The notes beneath the pieces are model-generated. The model worked only from the letters and a program-made list of their open reading frames with translations. It did not search any database and was not told where the DNA came from. A stretch of 64,000 nt of DNA, taken from Maniola hyperantus. Lineage: Eukaryota > Arthropoda > Insecta > Lepidoptera > Nymphalidae. Location of the stretch: contig NC_048560.1 of the NCBI RefSeq assembly GCF_902806685.2, positions 970,492 through 1,034,491 on the forward strand. Reading direction: 5' to 3'. Positions within the stretch are counted from its first letter, which is position 1, and each line of letters begins with the position of its first letter. The position numbers were made by a program, and so were the translations under genes. This document shows positions 49,417 through 62,600 of the stretch, piece after piece.

Positions 49417-50667
49417 CATGGATATAGATAAAGATATGGAGAGTGACATAGGCTACTTTTTATCCCGGAAAATCAAAGAGAAAATCAAAATATAATGGGT
49501 CAGCTATAGGCTACTCTATCTTTGGAAAGACATTAGTATAGCGCTTTCTCTGTTACGTAGTCCCATACAAATGATAGAGACAGAAATCGCAATGGGCCAT
49601 TTTGAGGCACCAACCAATTGACAGTGATGACACTGGGTTATGGATGCGAGACATGGTCGCTAACTATGGGCCTCATAAGAAAGCTCAGAGTCACTCAGCG
49701 GGCGATGGAGAGAGCTATGCTTGGTATTTATCGTATTTCTCTATGTGATTAAATCAGAAATGAAGAGATCCGTAAGAGAAACATAGTACCATAATAATAA
49801 ATAAATAATAATAAATAAATAACCTTTTATTTGGGACCATAGCGCACAGTACAAAACACAACAACACCAGACAAACGTACATAAACAAAACAAAACAAAA
49901 AAACACAACAAAAACAAAGCAAGAAGACAAAAAATAATAGCTCAACGCAACGGGTTGCGAAGCTGAAGTGATGATAGGCAGTGCACATAGTTCGAAAAAC
50001 CGATAGGTCATTGTGGTCAAGATGCTATAATGGCGACCTAGGTCACCTAGCATTGGAGAACGCAGCGTAGGAAGACCTCCATATTAGTTGGACAGACGAC
50101 ATTAAATGTCAAATAAGTGGCAGGGAGCCGCTGGATGGCGGTGGCGTATGACCAGCTGTGGACGTCTTATCGGTTAATAACTTGATAATGATGATAAGTT
50201 AACTGCGGGAAAACATTACTTCTACGCTTGGAACGAGCTCAAAGAGCTGTTCTAAAAGTAATGTTGGGAAAGCCAATACTATTTCCAACGAGTGAACTGT
50301 ATTCATTGTGTGATGTCATGACAGTTCGACAACTTTACATTCTGCATGTAATCATGCGCAAGCACAAAGGCAGTTTTTTGACTCTGACCTATATTTTTAA
50401 ACAAAAGAAGGTTTGACAAAGTGTGTAAAATAAAACCATGTAGAACAGAACTTGCAGGAAGGCATTACAACAAAGTTAGTTCGATAATATATAACAAAAT
50501 TAATTACTACTTAAATATATACCCTGTCAATCTTCGTAGTTGCAAAATTTTTACGTCAAAATGGTTAAAAACACTTTCGTATAGTTACACAGAAGATATT
50601 GTGAATATTAAATAATGTACCTACCTATCCACACAGACATACAGGCCCATTATAGGCACTATCATGA

Positions 50668-50772
50668 TAGCATGTGAAAACACACACAAACACACACATA
50701 CACAATACACATACACACACACATATACACACACACACGCGCACACATACACATACACACACACGCACACTA
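50668..50772 (+). repeat. (CA)n microsatellite
   Basis: A CACACA-rich tract with ATACAC interruptions, downstream of a LINE fragment. Confidence 0.8.
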
Positions 50773-52059
50773 GTTTAATAAGTGCTTTAAATTACTTGTG
50801 AATTCTGATTATTTAATTATTACTAATCTACTCTATTTCTATATTACTGTAATAAATATCTAAATCCGGAGGTGGGCGCTAATAGCTGTAACACAGTTTT
50901 TTAACTAACACAACTATTACCGTTTCCCTAGTGTTTATGTTCATATGTAAATTTGAAGAATAAATAAATTATTAAATTATCTAGTTATCTAAAAAAAAAA
51001 GGTTAGTTTCAGTTGTTATCAAAGACGCCTTTCACTCTACTCCGTCGGTGAGCGTTGCACCTTACTATTGAAATGTTCACCAACAAAAACAGTTAATTCC
51101 TATGTTCCTACTCGCAAAAGTCCGTTTAATAGGTAAATCTAATATCTTGATTTTTTAAAAATAGTAAATTCGCTTTTGCGTTGTTGAATTTCTGCAGGTG
51201 TCTATAACAAGCTTTAAGTCTATTGATAAAACTTGTTGCCTCTATACCTATCTACCTACATAATATAGGAACCTAGGTACATAGACACCTGCTAAGTTAC
51301 TAACAACTTGATCAATAAGCTAAGATCTAGTCGAGACCGATAGAATATAATAGAATAGAATGTTTTTTTATTCATGTAAACTTTTTACAAGTGCTTATGA
51401 ATAGTCAGGTAGTTTTAATTTACCACTGGTTCGGAATGCCGTTCCTACCGAGAAGAACCAGCAAGAAACTCGGCGGTTGCTCTTTTTAATTTTTCAATTT
51501 ACAATGTTATTATACAAGCCATTGCAGCCCCGTGCATTGCTGGAGCGAGTCAAATCCAAGCTTTTTTATCGTTTACATAGTCTGCGACTGTATAATATGC
51601 TTTTTTTAGGAGCATACTTTTAACACATTTTTAAAACTTGTGTAAAGGCAAGTCTAAAATTGCTTGTGGAATTTTATTATAAAATATTACACTCATTCCC
51701 AAAAATGACTTTCCCACCTTCCAGAGGCGGAGCGCAGGAGTAGCTAGCTTATTTTTGTTTCTAGTTTGCCTATCATGGAGATCAGATTTTTTTGTAAAAA
51801 AATACCTAGGTAGGTACCTATAGTTACTTAGTTAGGTACCTACCTTTTATTACGGCCATCCTCTTACAGTACGCGGCAGAAAATAATGTACATCGACCTT
51901 TAGAAGGAGATAGCGGATTTGTAGAGCATTGTCTCTGTCGCTGAGGCCGACAAAACGTCACCTATAGGTATGAGTGACCGAGACATGGAGACAACGCTTC
52001 TTCAACGCTTCAAAGCCGAAATGTCATTCGGTCGATGTCCTACCTACCTACCTACCTAC

Positions 52060-53745
52060 TGTATATTATACGTAGTAGTACCACAGCTACAGTACATCCA
52101 AATTCTTTGATTATAATACTCTTTGAGCTACTGTAAGTAGTGTGTACTAGTAGATAATCTATGGGTGTACCTAATGAATCTATGGTGTAACTGTAATGGG
52201 TGTAGGTTAGGTTAGATCCATAGATTATCTACTATATTACTAGATCTATTGAATCGATAACGATTTTTTAATCGAATAGCTGGTAGTACAAATAATTGAA
52301 ATAGTGTAGTGAAAATCGATTTGATTGCAAACCCTATGTAGTCCGTAAAAAATGAGAACTTACGCGCCATTTTAGCTCAATGTGTCAACTGTCAAGTCAA
52401 AACTACGATTCACCTTTTGTAATAAATACTATAATCGTACTGCTACAAAACAAAATAAGAAGAAGATAAAATCGTACTTTTGACATGATAGTTGACACAA
52501 TAAGTTAAAATGGTGCGTGTGAACGTAAAATTAACATAAACTTGATTTAAATAACTCGATTAGTTTTCGATTCTGAACGAATTAATTATCGATGTGTATG
52601 CCTGTATGGTCACTGACATTCATTAATTTTTAGTCTGCGGTTCAGTAGGGCGATTGTCTAAAACCTGCAATCAATCATTATTACAATCTCAATTGTTCTG
52701 ATTGACTGAATTTGTACGATTCTTGTTGCATGCTACAATGCATTGTAGCCAATAGTGAGCGAGCGTTAACCAATCAGAGATAATTGCGATCGTGACATTG
52801 TAGCTGTCATTCTCCCGCAATCGCGCAGCAAAGCATGCGAAACGTCAAAACTAGCATTTTAATTCAATCTGTGGACTTTAATTTTGTTTTCATTTAGTTT
52901 TTATTAAAAAAAATAATTAAATCATGGATAAATTAAATGAATATTACGTGTATATTTTACTTAAGATGTTGTTCGTGGACCACAAGGCGTTTGTGATCAT
53001 CGGGAAAAGTGTTAACGAAGTTACGTGTTAGTGAAAAGGTGTGTTTGTTTACGTTTTGGATCAATTCGATCGGGCCGGACTTAAGGTACATTATTATTAT
53101 TTTAATGCCAAGTCTCCTTGATTCTTAGTCTGAGATTAATAACGGAAAATGAATTTTGAAAAATAAGAAAAATGATGAGATCGATGTTTTCAATCTGTTA
53201 ATTTCAATCGAGTAAGAGTGTACTGCACTGACTATTCATCAAAATCACAGAGTAAATCCTTTACCCTATATTCAATGTACTCTGTGGAGTAAACATTATT
53301 GATCATCGTCAACAACTTGACCTTGACATTTGACAAGCAAGTACTTGTTAGGTAGGTACTTGTTAGTTTCGTTTTTGAAGTGAAAAATAAAACTCGCTAA
53401 AATAATTATTTGCTTCTAATTTAAGACTATAATAAAGTATAGCACAGTTTTTTTATTGCATTTTTGTTGTGGTATTTATGAATTCATAATTCACATTTAA
53501 TTTTTAATTAAATCGTCACCTGTTGACTATTCAAAGTAAATGTTGGTTTTATTGATTGGTGTTTATTCAAGTTTGTTCAAATAAAATATTTAATATGAAG
53601 GTAAGTAATAAAATAAGATTATTCTTAACAAACAAACAATATTGATTGACGTCATAAAAAAGATGACTAGATTTGGCCTTTTTGTTGTGGATCGTAACAT
53701 TTTTCCATACCTTGTGAATGGAGGTGGAAATATCAATAATATTAT
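52060..53745. other. Mostly unique stretch upstream of the orphan membrane-protein exon
   Basis: It contains one MITE (52645-52820). The part at 52830-53090 has a 35-codon frame from ATG 52924 and donor-like AAG|GTACAT, and could be an untranslated leader exon; this is weak. Confidence 0.3.
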
Positions 53746-55444
53746 GTTACTAGCTGACCCGGCGCACTTCGTACCTCCTAACATTCGATTCTTTAAATAG
53801 AAAAGTGTTGTTTCTAGACTTTTTCAGGCAATTTTTTTAATTTTTCTCTCCGTAAGAACCATCCTCGTACTTCAAGGAATATTATAAAAAAAGAATTAGC
53901 GAAATCGGTTCAGCTGTTCTCGAGATTTGCGCTTAGCAACACATTCAGCGATTCACATTTATATAATAGAGATGGATACTTTGCCAATTTATCATATTAT
54001 AGCGTTTTCTTGTCAAAGTTTCTGTGCTTGAAGTAGACCCAATTATCATTTGTTATATTATATTAGTAGGTACCTAACTATTTTCCTTAATTTTTCCTGT
54101 TAAATACTTGTAATTAAGTACTACTTACTACTACTTATCTAAATGTTGCTAAGTTCTTTCTTATACATCCATACTAATTTATAAATGCGATAGTGTGTCT
54201 GTCTGTCTGTCTGCTAGCCTGTCACTGCCCATCCGTTTAACAGATTTTGACCAAATTTGATACACATAGTATTGCCAGGCGTCCAGATTAAGCCAGACAC
54301 AGTCAGGCTTTTTGGTTGCATGCACGGCCAAATTAGACGGTGTCCAGCCTGTCCGGCGTTTGTTAGGTTTTTAAATTTGACTATTTTTTACATTTTGCAA
54401 TAATAGTAGGTGTGAAGAATGATGACTATTTAAATAGGACTGGTTCATTCATTAGGTTTGCTTAATTTTGTTTAATTCAAATAAGTTTAATAAGTTATTA
54501 TAAAAAAAAAGATTGGTTTATTTTTTTTATTGTTCTTTTATTAGAATTTGAGGAGATTTTAAGGTAAAAAATATAAAAGCCGTTTTTTTTGTTATACTAA
54601 GATTGAAAAATTAAGATTGTCTGGCCATTTTATTTATTTATTTTTATTTTTCATGTACCAAAATTGTAGTTACAAAGTTTTACCCAAATGTAATCGAAAT
54701 CGCTGGCATCATCTAGTTTTAATATGCTTTCCGCTAAAAAAACCTACCAAGTGCAAGTCAGACTCGCGCACTGAGGGTTCCATACTACAGTCGTATATCA
54801 TCGACATTTTGCACCACAAATCAAAAACTATTAAGCCTAAAAATAAATAAAAATCTGTTTTAGAATGTACAAGTGAAGCCCTTTCATATGATACCCCACT
54901 TGGTATAGCAATCTTACTTTGAAAGTTGAAACTAGCAATATTTGTTCATGAACACCATTTTTTTCTTGTGATGTAACCACAAATTCACGGCTTTCAGATT
55001 TTTCCCCTCATGTCTGCTACCTACCTGCCAAATTTCATGACTCTAGGTCAACGGGAAGTACCCTGTAGGTTTCTTGACAGACGGACAGACAACAAAGTTA
55101 CAAATACAAGTTAGCCCTTGACTGCAATCTCACCTAGTGGTAAGTGACGATGCAGTCTAAAATGGAAGCAGGCTAACCTGGAAGGGGTATGGCAGTTTTT
55201 AATAAACCCATGCCCCTTTGGTTTCTACCCGGCATCGTACCGAAACGATAAATCGCTTGGTGGCATGGCTTTGCCGGTAGGGTGGTAACTAGCCACGGCG
55301 GAAGCCTCCCACCAGACCAGACCGGAAATTTAGAAATTATAAAATTCTAAATCCCTGCCAGGAATCGAACCCGGGATCTCCCACTAATAAGACCAGGGAG
55401 GTCGTCAAAAAGTTTATCTAGTACCTATGCTTATGTTATATATA

Positions 55445-55670
55445 ACTAGCTTATGCTCGCGACTTCGTCCGCGTGGACTACACAAATTTGAAAACCCTAT
55501 TTTACCCCCTTAGGGGTTGAATTTTCAAAAATCCTTTCTTAGTGGATGCCTACGTCATAATAGCTATCTGCATGCCAAATTTCAGCCCGATCCGCCCAGT
55601 AGTTTGAGCTGTGCGTTGATAGATCAGTCAGTCAGTCAGTCAGTCACCTTTTCCTTTTATATATTTAGAT
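55445..55670 (-). mobile_element. Helitron-like non-autonomous element, family B (representative copy)
   Basis: On the minus strand it starts TCTAAATATATAAAAGGAAA and (CTGA)n and ends GTCGCGAGCATAAGCTAG. The body shares GGATCGGGCTGAAATTTGGC. Other copies: 1241-1455, 3011-3228, 20352-20620, 25766-25992, 30450-30640, 31167-31375, 46551-46741; partial at 480-640, 4143-4255, 47068-47200. The (CAGT)n run of the 20.35-kb copy is expanded to about 60 bases. Confidence 0.6.
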
Positions 55671-55856
55671 ATCTGTCAACGGCTGTACTCACGTATTTAG
55701 TCGACGTTAGCCCGACTAGTTTCGAACCCATCCGGGGTCCTTTTTCAAGGGAGTCAATTTGCGCACGCGTCGCGGTTGAGACTGCGAGCTGCGCGTGCTG
55801 CTGCCTGGAGAGCCCGTTGTGAGTTGTATATTCTTATGTTACAGACGCCACTCGGC

Positions 55857-55984
55857 ATGATAATACGGTGGTTCCGTTCGCGGAGGAATCAGATGGTCAT
55901 CATCATTTCTGTGATACTCACCATACTCTACACCGTATTATTTGACACCACATACAGCGAACCGGACTTGGACGTTACGAGAAG
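55857..55984 (+). CDS. Orphan first coding exon of a type II membrane protein
   Basis: The acceptor TTCTTATGTTACAG (to 55844) precedes an ATG in frame. The exon reads MIIRWFRSRRNQ, then the membrane segment MVIIISVILTILYTVLF, then DTTYSEPDLDVTR, and ends at AGAAG|GTATAG in phase 2. A short basic head plus one membrane segment is the layout of Golgi-type glycosyltransferases and of DUF229 proteins. The rest must lie in later exons, none of which I could identify before the window ends, so the product is unknown. A 35-codon open frame and donor-like CTTAAG|GTACAT near 52924-53087 could belong to its 5' UTR. Confidence 0.5.
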
Positions 55985-56077
55985 GTATAGTAGCCAGCAG
56001 CAGCGTGCAGCTCATAGAGACATAAAAGCACTGCTTACCCAAGATTTATTTTTTATTTTTTTTTATTTTTTATTCAG

Positions 56078-56402
56078 ATACAAGTTAGCCCTTGACTGCA
56101 ATCTCACCTGGTGGTAAGTGATGATGCAGTCTAAGATGATAGCGGGCTAACCTGGAAGGCGTATGGCAGTTTTTATTAAACCCATACCCCTTTGGTTTCT
56201 ACACGGCATCGTACCGGAACGCTAAATCGCTTGGCGGCCGGCTTTGCCGGTAGGGTGGTAACTAGCCACGGCCGAAGCCTCCCACCAGACCAGACCAGAA
56301 ATTTAGAAATTATAAAATTCCAAGCCCCTGCCAGGAATCGAACCCGGGACCTCCCCCTATTAAGACCACAGCGCTCACCACTGCGCCAGGGAGGTCGTCA
56401 AA
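56078..56402 (-). mobile_element. tRNA-derived SINE, third family
   Basis: On the minus strand it starts GACCTCCCTGGCGCAGTGG (A box), has B-box GGTTCGATTCC and ends CAAGGGCTAACTTGTATC. A second near-full copy is at 55099-55410 (-). Fragments of the tail end lie at 2076-2200, 16150-16260, 16400-16510 and around 41960-42070 and 43010-43150. Confidence 0.65.
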
Positions 56403-56678
56403 TTGCTACAGTACGCAGCCAAAAGTAATGTACATCGACCTCTAGAAGGGGATAGCAGATTTGTAGAGCGTTGTCCCTGTCGTAGAGACCGACAAAACGT
56501 CATATAGGTATGAGAGACAGAGACAACGCTCTACAAAACCGAAATCTCATTCTAAAGGTCGATGTACAATACTTTCGGTCGCGTACTGTACCCTTGCTGA
56601 AATAGCTCAACAATCGTTATCCTTTATGACTTGCCAGTAAGTAGTTAGGGACCTAGCTAACTACTACCTTGGTCTTAA

Positions 56679-57088
56679 GGCGAGTCACCGAGGCTAAGCG
56701 GAAAAAACTGGTTAGCTAGATCAAATGTTTTAGGTATTTACTATTAAATAATGGCCTTGCTAAAAATATACAATATACCTAAAGACATTGTCTAAAGAAT
56801 GTGCTACTTTGATACACAATAGGAAGTACTTCACTCGATCAAATAAAATCTTGAAATAAGTCGAAATAAAAGTCCAAAACGAATTATTTAATACTAAAAT
56901 TTCTGACTTGGCAAATAATTTTTATATGGAAATATTTGTCTTTAAGTACTACAGAGAACCTGCTAAATTTTGGTTTTCAACAGGACTTCTATAATTTATT
57001 AAATTCAAATTTAACGTTCGAAACACAGAATTTGAACGTTGCCAAGCGGTTTACTTCAAAGCCTCGCTGCCCGCCTCGGTGACTCGCC
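56679..57088. mobile_element. TTAA-flanked MITE (piggyBac-like), nested in another MITE
   Basis: Perfect 16-bp inverted ends GGCGAGTCACCGAGGC lie directly inside TTAA on both sides (56675-56678, 57089-57092). The surrounding sequence is a CAGTGGCGTGCA-type MITE cut in two. The TTAA target points to piggyBac-type transposition; no coding capacity is present. Confidence 0.65.
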
Positions 57089-58044
57089 TTAAACCCTGTG
57101 CACGTCACTGGTGGCCAGGAAGTAGGCAGGAAGTACAGTGCGACAAGGCTCTATTGGCGCGTGGCAGAAATTGGAACTAACGCCGCCATCTTGTGAAGTG
57201 TCACGCTTACAGTGCGACAAGGCTAACTTGGCGCGTGGCGAAAATAGGAACTAACGTTGCCGTCTTGTGTCTTTGTTCTTGTTTGAATATTCTAAGCCTT
57301 TGTTCTCCAACAGCGCCCCCCTGTCAATGTCGTTCAAGTGCCAAGGGTGCCTTATCGCACTGAATATGCGGTGTTGCTAAGTAAACAATCTGAAATTCAC
57401 CATTATACATAACATCACGATATATTATCCTGATAATAGATAGATACAGCATAAATGTGTCTGCATTTTATAGAAGAAAGAAAGAAAGAAAAACGTTTAT
57501 TTTTTAAGGCTGTACCACACATTACCAGCTAGACCTGGTTAGGTTATCCCGGCGCCTAAATAATTACTTGAGTATTACTTGAGTAGTAAAGTCAAAAGAC
57601 CTCAAGTAGAAGAAGCACCGGAATAAACCATGTCATGTGTGGCACAACCCGAAAAAAAAGGTCCCTACTCAGCATAAATGCCATGTCTTGCACGAGTACA
57701 AAAACATACAGCGCTGGTTTTCAGTAGGAACCCTGATTCGGGTGGCGCCACGGAATTATTTTAATTGTACTTATCTAATCTATCTATTCTATATGTTAAT
57801 AATATATACAAATTCACACATATTATACTTACTTATATATATAATTGGACACATCTATGCACATGTATAAGGTATGCCTATGATGTAGCCTAAATCTTAT
57901 TACAAAAAGGAGTAAAAAGCTATATTTAGCACTAGGTATATATGTATAGTAAATATAGTAAATATATGGCCTATAAATGGTTTGTATTATTCTTTTCTTG
58001 GTTTGGAAACAGGGACGGCTTTCCCAATTTCTCATTCAGTTCAA

Positions 58045-58222
58045 ATCAGATAACACTTATAAATAATATCTGTCCCGGCTGTACTCACGTGTTTAGTCGA
58101 CCTTAGCCCGACTAGTTTGTTTGTGTGTTGTAGTTTGAAAAAGGACCCCGGATGGGTTCGAAACTAGTCGGGCTAACGTCGACTAGACACGTGAGTACAG
58201 CCGGGACAGATATTATTTATAA
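58045..58222. mobile_element. MITE with long inverted ends (TGTCCCGGCTGTACTCACGT)
   Basis: The arms 58070-58115 and 58160-58207 are reverse complements. A half copy at 55673-55762 lies just before the orphan membrane-protein exon. Confidence 0.55.
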
Positions 58223-59433
58223 TGGAAATCACTCACGGTAGTTTAAACGCTAAAACAGATAACACTTACTCGATTTTCGATATTGAAATTTTCAATAAAT
58301 TCCGTAAAATTGAGGAGATTTCATTTGCTGGCAGCCTTTGTTCCACAAATACGCCCCCCTGTCAATGTCATTCAAGTGCCAAAAGAGCCTTGTCGTACTG
58401 TTGCCGGCAGGAAATATGGTACATCGAACTTTAGAAAGAGGTTTCGGCTTCGTAGAGCGTTATCTCTGTCACTCCTGTCTCTGTTATGTTTTGTCAGTCT
58501 CAACGACAGAGACAACGCTCTACGAAACCGCTATCCCTTTCTAAAGGTCGATGTACAATATTTTCTGCCGCGTACTGTAGGTTTTGTTTTAAACTAATTT
58601 TGGCACGCATCGCATGTTACATCTTTAATTTAGAATTTGGTTACATTTACATGTTTGTGCATAGATTTTGAGTTTTGATCTAATTTGCATCGCTGCGATG
58701 TGATTCCTATTGAAAGAAAGAAATAATAAAACTGGTCAAGTGAGAGTCGGATTCGTACACGAAGGGTTCCTAACCAAGGGCTTTGTAGAGCGTTATCTCT
58801 GTCACTCATACCTATAGGACGTTTCAACGACGCAGACAATGCTCTACAAATCCGCTATCTCTTTCTAAAGGTCGATTTACATTATTTTCTGCCGTGTACT
58901 GTACAGTAACTAAAATGCCATTCAAATGGCATGCAAAATAACTTCTTATTCTAATTTTACAATATCAAAATTCATTCAATTAACAATTCAACAATTATAT
59001 TTTCGAATTCGATGGTGGCTCAAAATGGTTAACGGCACGACAGGGATAACGCTCTACAAAACCGCTATCTCCTTCTAAAGTATGTATTTATTTATCAGAT
59101 AGGTTCCAATAAGTAACACGTGGAACAATGAATTCATAATACGTTATCAAGGTTTTTAATTACACTGTTTATTCATTTTTAGTGTTATGGCAGATAACAG
59201 AGTTGACCATTGTAATAATATTTTGTTAACCTGCACTATCCAATCATAGAAAACCGACCAAGTGCGAGTCGGACTCGCGCACCAAGGGTTCCGTACCATT
59301 ATTTATAAAAACGAGCAAAAAATCACGTTTGTTGTATAGCCCACTGTCTAACGGTTCTTAATAAAATTTGGTACAAAGTTAGCTTGTATCCCAGGGAAGG
59401 ACATGAGATTTCGTAGTCGCGGGTATTATCTAG

Positions 59434-59652
59434 TCTATACTAATATTATAAATGCGAAAGTGTGTCTGTCTGTCTGTCTGCGAGTCTTTCACGGCCCATC
59501 CATTCAACCGATTTAAACGAAATTTGGTACAGAGATAGCTTGCATACCGGGAAAGGACATAGGCTACTTTTTATCCCGTAAAATAAAAAGAAGTTCCCAT
59601 TGAATTATAAAAAACCTAAATCCACGCGGACGCAGTCGCGGGCATCATCTAG
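59434..59652 (+). mobile_element. Helitron-like non-autonomous element, family A (representative copy)
   Basis: It starts TCTATACTAATATTATAAAT and ends in a hairpin (CCACGCGGACGCAGTCGCGG) and CTAG, inserted between A and T. 5'-TC, a 3' hairpin plus CTRR and no target duplication are Helitron rules. Other copies: 856-1045, 1864-2060, 2206-2390, 3381-3510, 9028-9232, 18960-19175, 19180-19400, 33615-33837, 35981-36212, 38330-38556, 39710-39905, 47967-48187; partial ones at 16883-17050, 18064-18147, 19460-19640, 30315-30440. Confidence 0.65.
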
Positions 59653-60265
59653 TTATTCATAAATCTAAAAGTCCCTTTTCCTAGATAAGCGCGTGCGAAA
59701 AAGTATGATTCCGTGTTATCTATCGGTATCAGAAATTATTTGTGTATTTTGTAGAGTTGCCGTAAATCCTAAATTCCTAACGTACAAGATTATACGATAA
59801 AATTATATCAGTCTAATGATAAAATGATAACAGTTTGATTTTATGCTGATACGAATACATGATTTGTTGATTATACAGGGTGTAACCAGAACGCTAGCAA
59901 AAACTTAGCGTTTTTATTATACTACCTAAACACAACCCAATACGAATAAACATTTGCCTTAACCTTGTAGTTTTAGTGATTTAATATTTTTTGAACCCGC
60001 AATGTATAGCGTGTAAAACTTGGGTTCAATGCGCCGTCTATGACGCGGCATTGACCCCGCAGCATCTATCTACGCAATGTTCGCTGACCTCTAGCGTCAG
60101 TCAGATGTTTTATTTGCAATACATTGCGACCTATTAAAAATACAAGATTTTTCGTGTCTTTTGTGGTATCTTATCAGTAATCATCAGTAGTATATCGTTT
60201 TTGCCAGCGTTCTGGTTACACCCTGGTACAATAAGTATGGTATAATATACTTATTAGTCCTATTA

Positions 60266-60450
60266 CAGTACGCGGCAGAAAATAATGTATATCGGAATTA
60301 GAATGACATTTCAGCTTTGTAGAGCGTTGTCTCTGTCACTCATACCTATCTGACGTTTTTTCGGTCTCAACGACAGAGACAATGCTCTACAAATCAGCTA
60401 TCTCCTTCTAAAGGTCGATGTACATTATTTTCTGCCGCGTAATGTATGTA
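60266..60450. mobile_element. Palindromic MITE, ACAGTACGCGGC family (representative copy)
   Basis: It is almost a perfect inverted repeat around a GTCTCTGTC core: TACAGTACGCGGCAGAAAAT at one end and its complement at the other. Copies: 3905-4098, 51870-52055, 56406-56590, 58398-58578, 58780-58905, 60529-60775 (with an about 80-bp insert) and 63800-63983. Five of the eight lie within 56.4-60.8 kb. Confidence 0.7.
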
Positions 60451-61317
60451 GGTACGAAGTGATACACGGTTTTAGTTTGAAGAGGCCAGTCTTGACTGCT
60501 TAACTTCCCGACACTCGTGTTACAATACGCGGCCGAAAGTAATGTACATCGGCCTTTAGAATGACATTTCGGCTTTGTAGAGCGTTGTCTCTGTCATCTC
60601 ATACCTATATAACTACAATTTTATTACTACTGTAACTACAATTTCGATACATGAAAAATAAATAAAATAAAATAAAAATATATGACGTTTTGTCGGGCTC
60701 AACGACAGAGACAGTGCTCTACAAATTTGCTATCTCCTTCTAAAAATTCGATTACTTTCGGGCGCGTACTGTACGTGTATGAAAAATGAAAGCATGCCAT
60801 ATTTTCTTTTTTTTATAGTTTTAATGCACTTTTAGAGTAGTTTTTTTATAGATTTAAGCTAACTGCTAGTTTTGCTTGTTTTTTTACTTTTAGACTAGTC
60901 GCACTTAACCCTAGAGTTGGCACAGTACATGCAAACAGAACTAAGGTGACGGAAATTTCACAGCCTACTAATATTAACGAAAGGTAATTTTATAGCCTCG
61001 ATAGCTCAACGGTTGAAGGAGCGGACTGAAAACCGAAAGGTCGCCGGTTCAAATCCCACCCGTTACACTATTGTCGTACCTATTCCTAGCACAAGCTTTA
61101 CGCTTAATTGGAGGGGAAAGGGGAATATTAGTCAGAAATTAACTTGGCTAATATTCTTTAAAAAAAAAAAAGAAATTGGGACGTTTTTGGCGCATGCTTT
61201 ATTTCATGGACTAATATTAAGGTGATTTGATAGACCCAGCCGCGAAAATCCAAATTGCAGTTAGTTTTTCGAAAATAGACTAATCATACATCGAAGGCTT
61301 ATGGTAATGAGTTTTGA

Positions 61318-61510
61318 GCGCATAACATTTATGCATGTACCTACATGTTTTTCCATAAAACTTTGGTCAAAAATACTCATTTACTTACTTCATATTTGTG
61401 CAAATCTGGGAAAATTCAGAAAATTATCTTGTGGGAACAAATATGAAGTAATTGAGTATTTTTGACCAAAGTTTTATGGAAAAACATGTAGATGCATAAA
61501 TGTTATGCAT
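61318..61510. mobile_element. MITE with about 75-bp inverted arms
   Basis: GCATAACATTTATGCATGTA is inverted at the far end, and the arms share TTTGGTCAAAAATACTCA. The loop is about 35 bases. Confidence 0.55.
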
Positions 61511-61519
61511 TAAATGTGA

Positions 61520-62600
61520 AAGTGTGTTTGTCTGTCTGTCTTTTCGTGATGCATCCGCTAAACCAGTCGTAACAATTTTTCGTCCACGTGAATTTAAGTT
61601 TGTGTAAAAGATTCATCGTTTCTAAATTATTATTACTATTTTTTTTCAACTAGTTTTCAAAAAGATTCTTTGTTTTTGGAATGTTAACTAATGTTAATGC
61701 TTAATTTTTTTTGGATTGTTTTCAAAATTGGCATGATTGAGTGATTAATGAGGGTTTTTGTTTTATTTCAGAAATTCTGTGATTGAGTAAGTACACATTT
61801 TTTTCTATTTATTTTTTAATTATAAGAGATTTTTGATAGTTTTTCTTCTGAATGAAGCAGCACGTTATTTTTCTAGTATTTGCATACTTAAATGAATGCT
61901 AGATAGTGTAGGTAGCTAATTTTGTTATATACATTGTGGCTAATTCCGTTGTACACAATGGCACTGATTCTGAGCACAACCTAATTTTAGAGTATTCGCA
62001 TGCTCTTCTTACTAATGTAATATGAAAAAGACAGACACAGTTTGACAGTTCTAAATTTAATTTTTAGATGGTAAAACCCGTGATTTTAGCGCGCAGTCGC
62101 GAACCTACCGTTTAAAATGTATTGTGCACTAAAATTTAGAGTCTTTAAATGTGAAAGTCATGTTCCGTTCCTTTTTTAGCATTGTTAAAAAGAAAAGGAT
62201 GCAGATACTCTAAATTTAGTTTAGAGAGCGACAAAGCAATCGGTGCTAATCTCTAAACTAAACTAAAATGACACATCTCAATCTATTGCTATCCCTTTTA
62301 TAATTTTGCTTGTGGAAAAAGGATAGCACCTGTTAATTTAATTTAGAGTTTGTGTACAAGAGAATCAAATCAGCCACATTGTCTAAACTAAACCAAAATG
62401 ACAGGTGTAAATGTTCTGCTATCCCTTTTAAAATACTCCCCACAGAAGGGGATAGCACTAGATTTAGAGATTCAGACCTATTTATTTATTTAGAGAATGT
62501 GTGCATCAGAATTAGCCATTCTACATCTAAATAAATATTTTCCGTAATTAAAATAAAATGTATTTTAATGAGAATGTTTCTTTCGGAGTTATGTGCTATA
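61520..62600. other. Gene-free stretch
   Basis: Decayed MITE pieces related to 6475-6725 and 48465-48628, otherwise AT-rich unique sequence. Similar gene-free filler occupies 54000-54740, 57760-58040 and 58905-59250. Confidence 0.4.

Noticed and set aside
52924..53031. 35-codon frame as a small protein gene
   Set aside because: No signal peptide, domain or clear transcript boundaries. At most an upstream frame in a leader exon.
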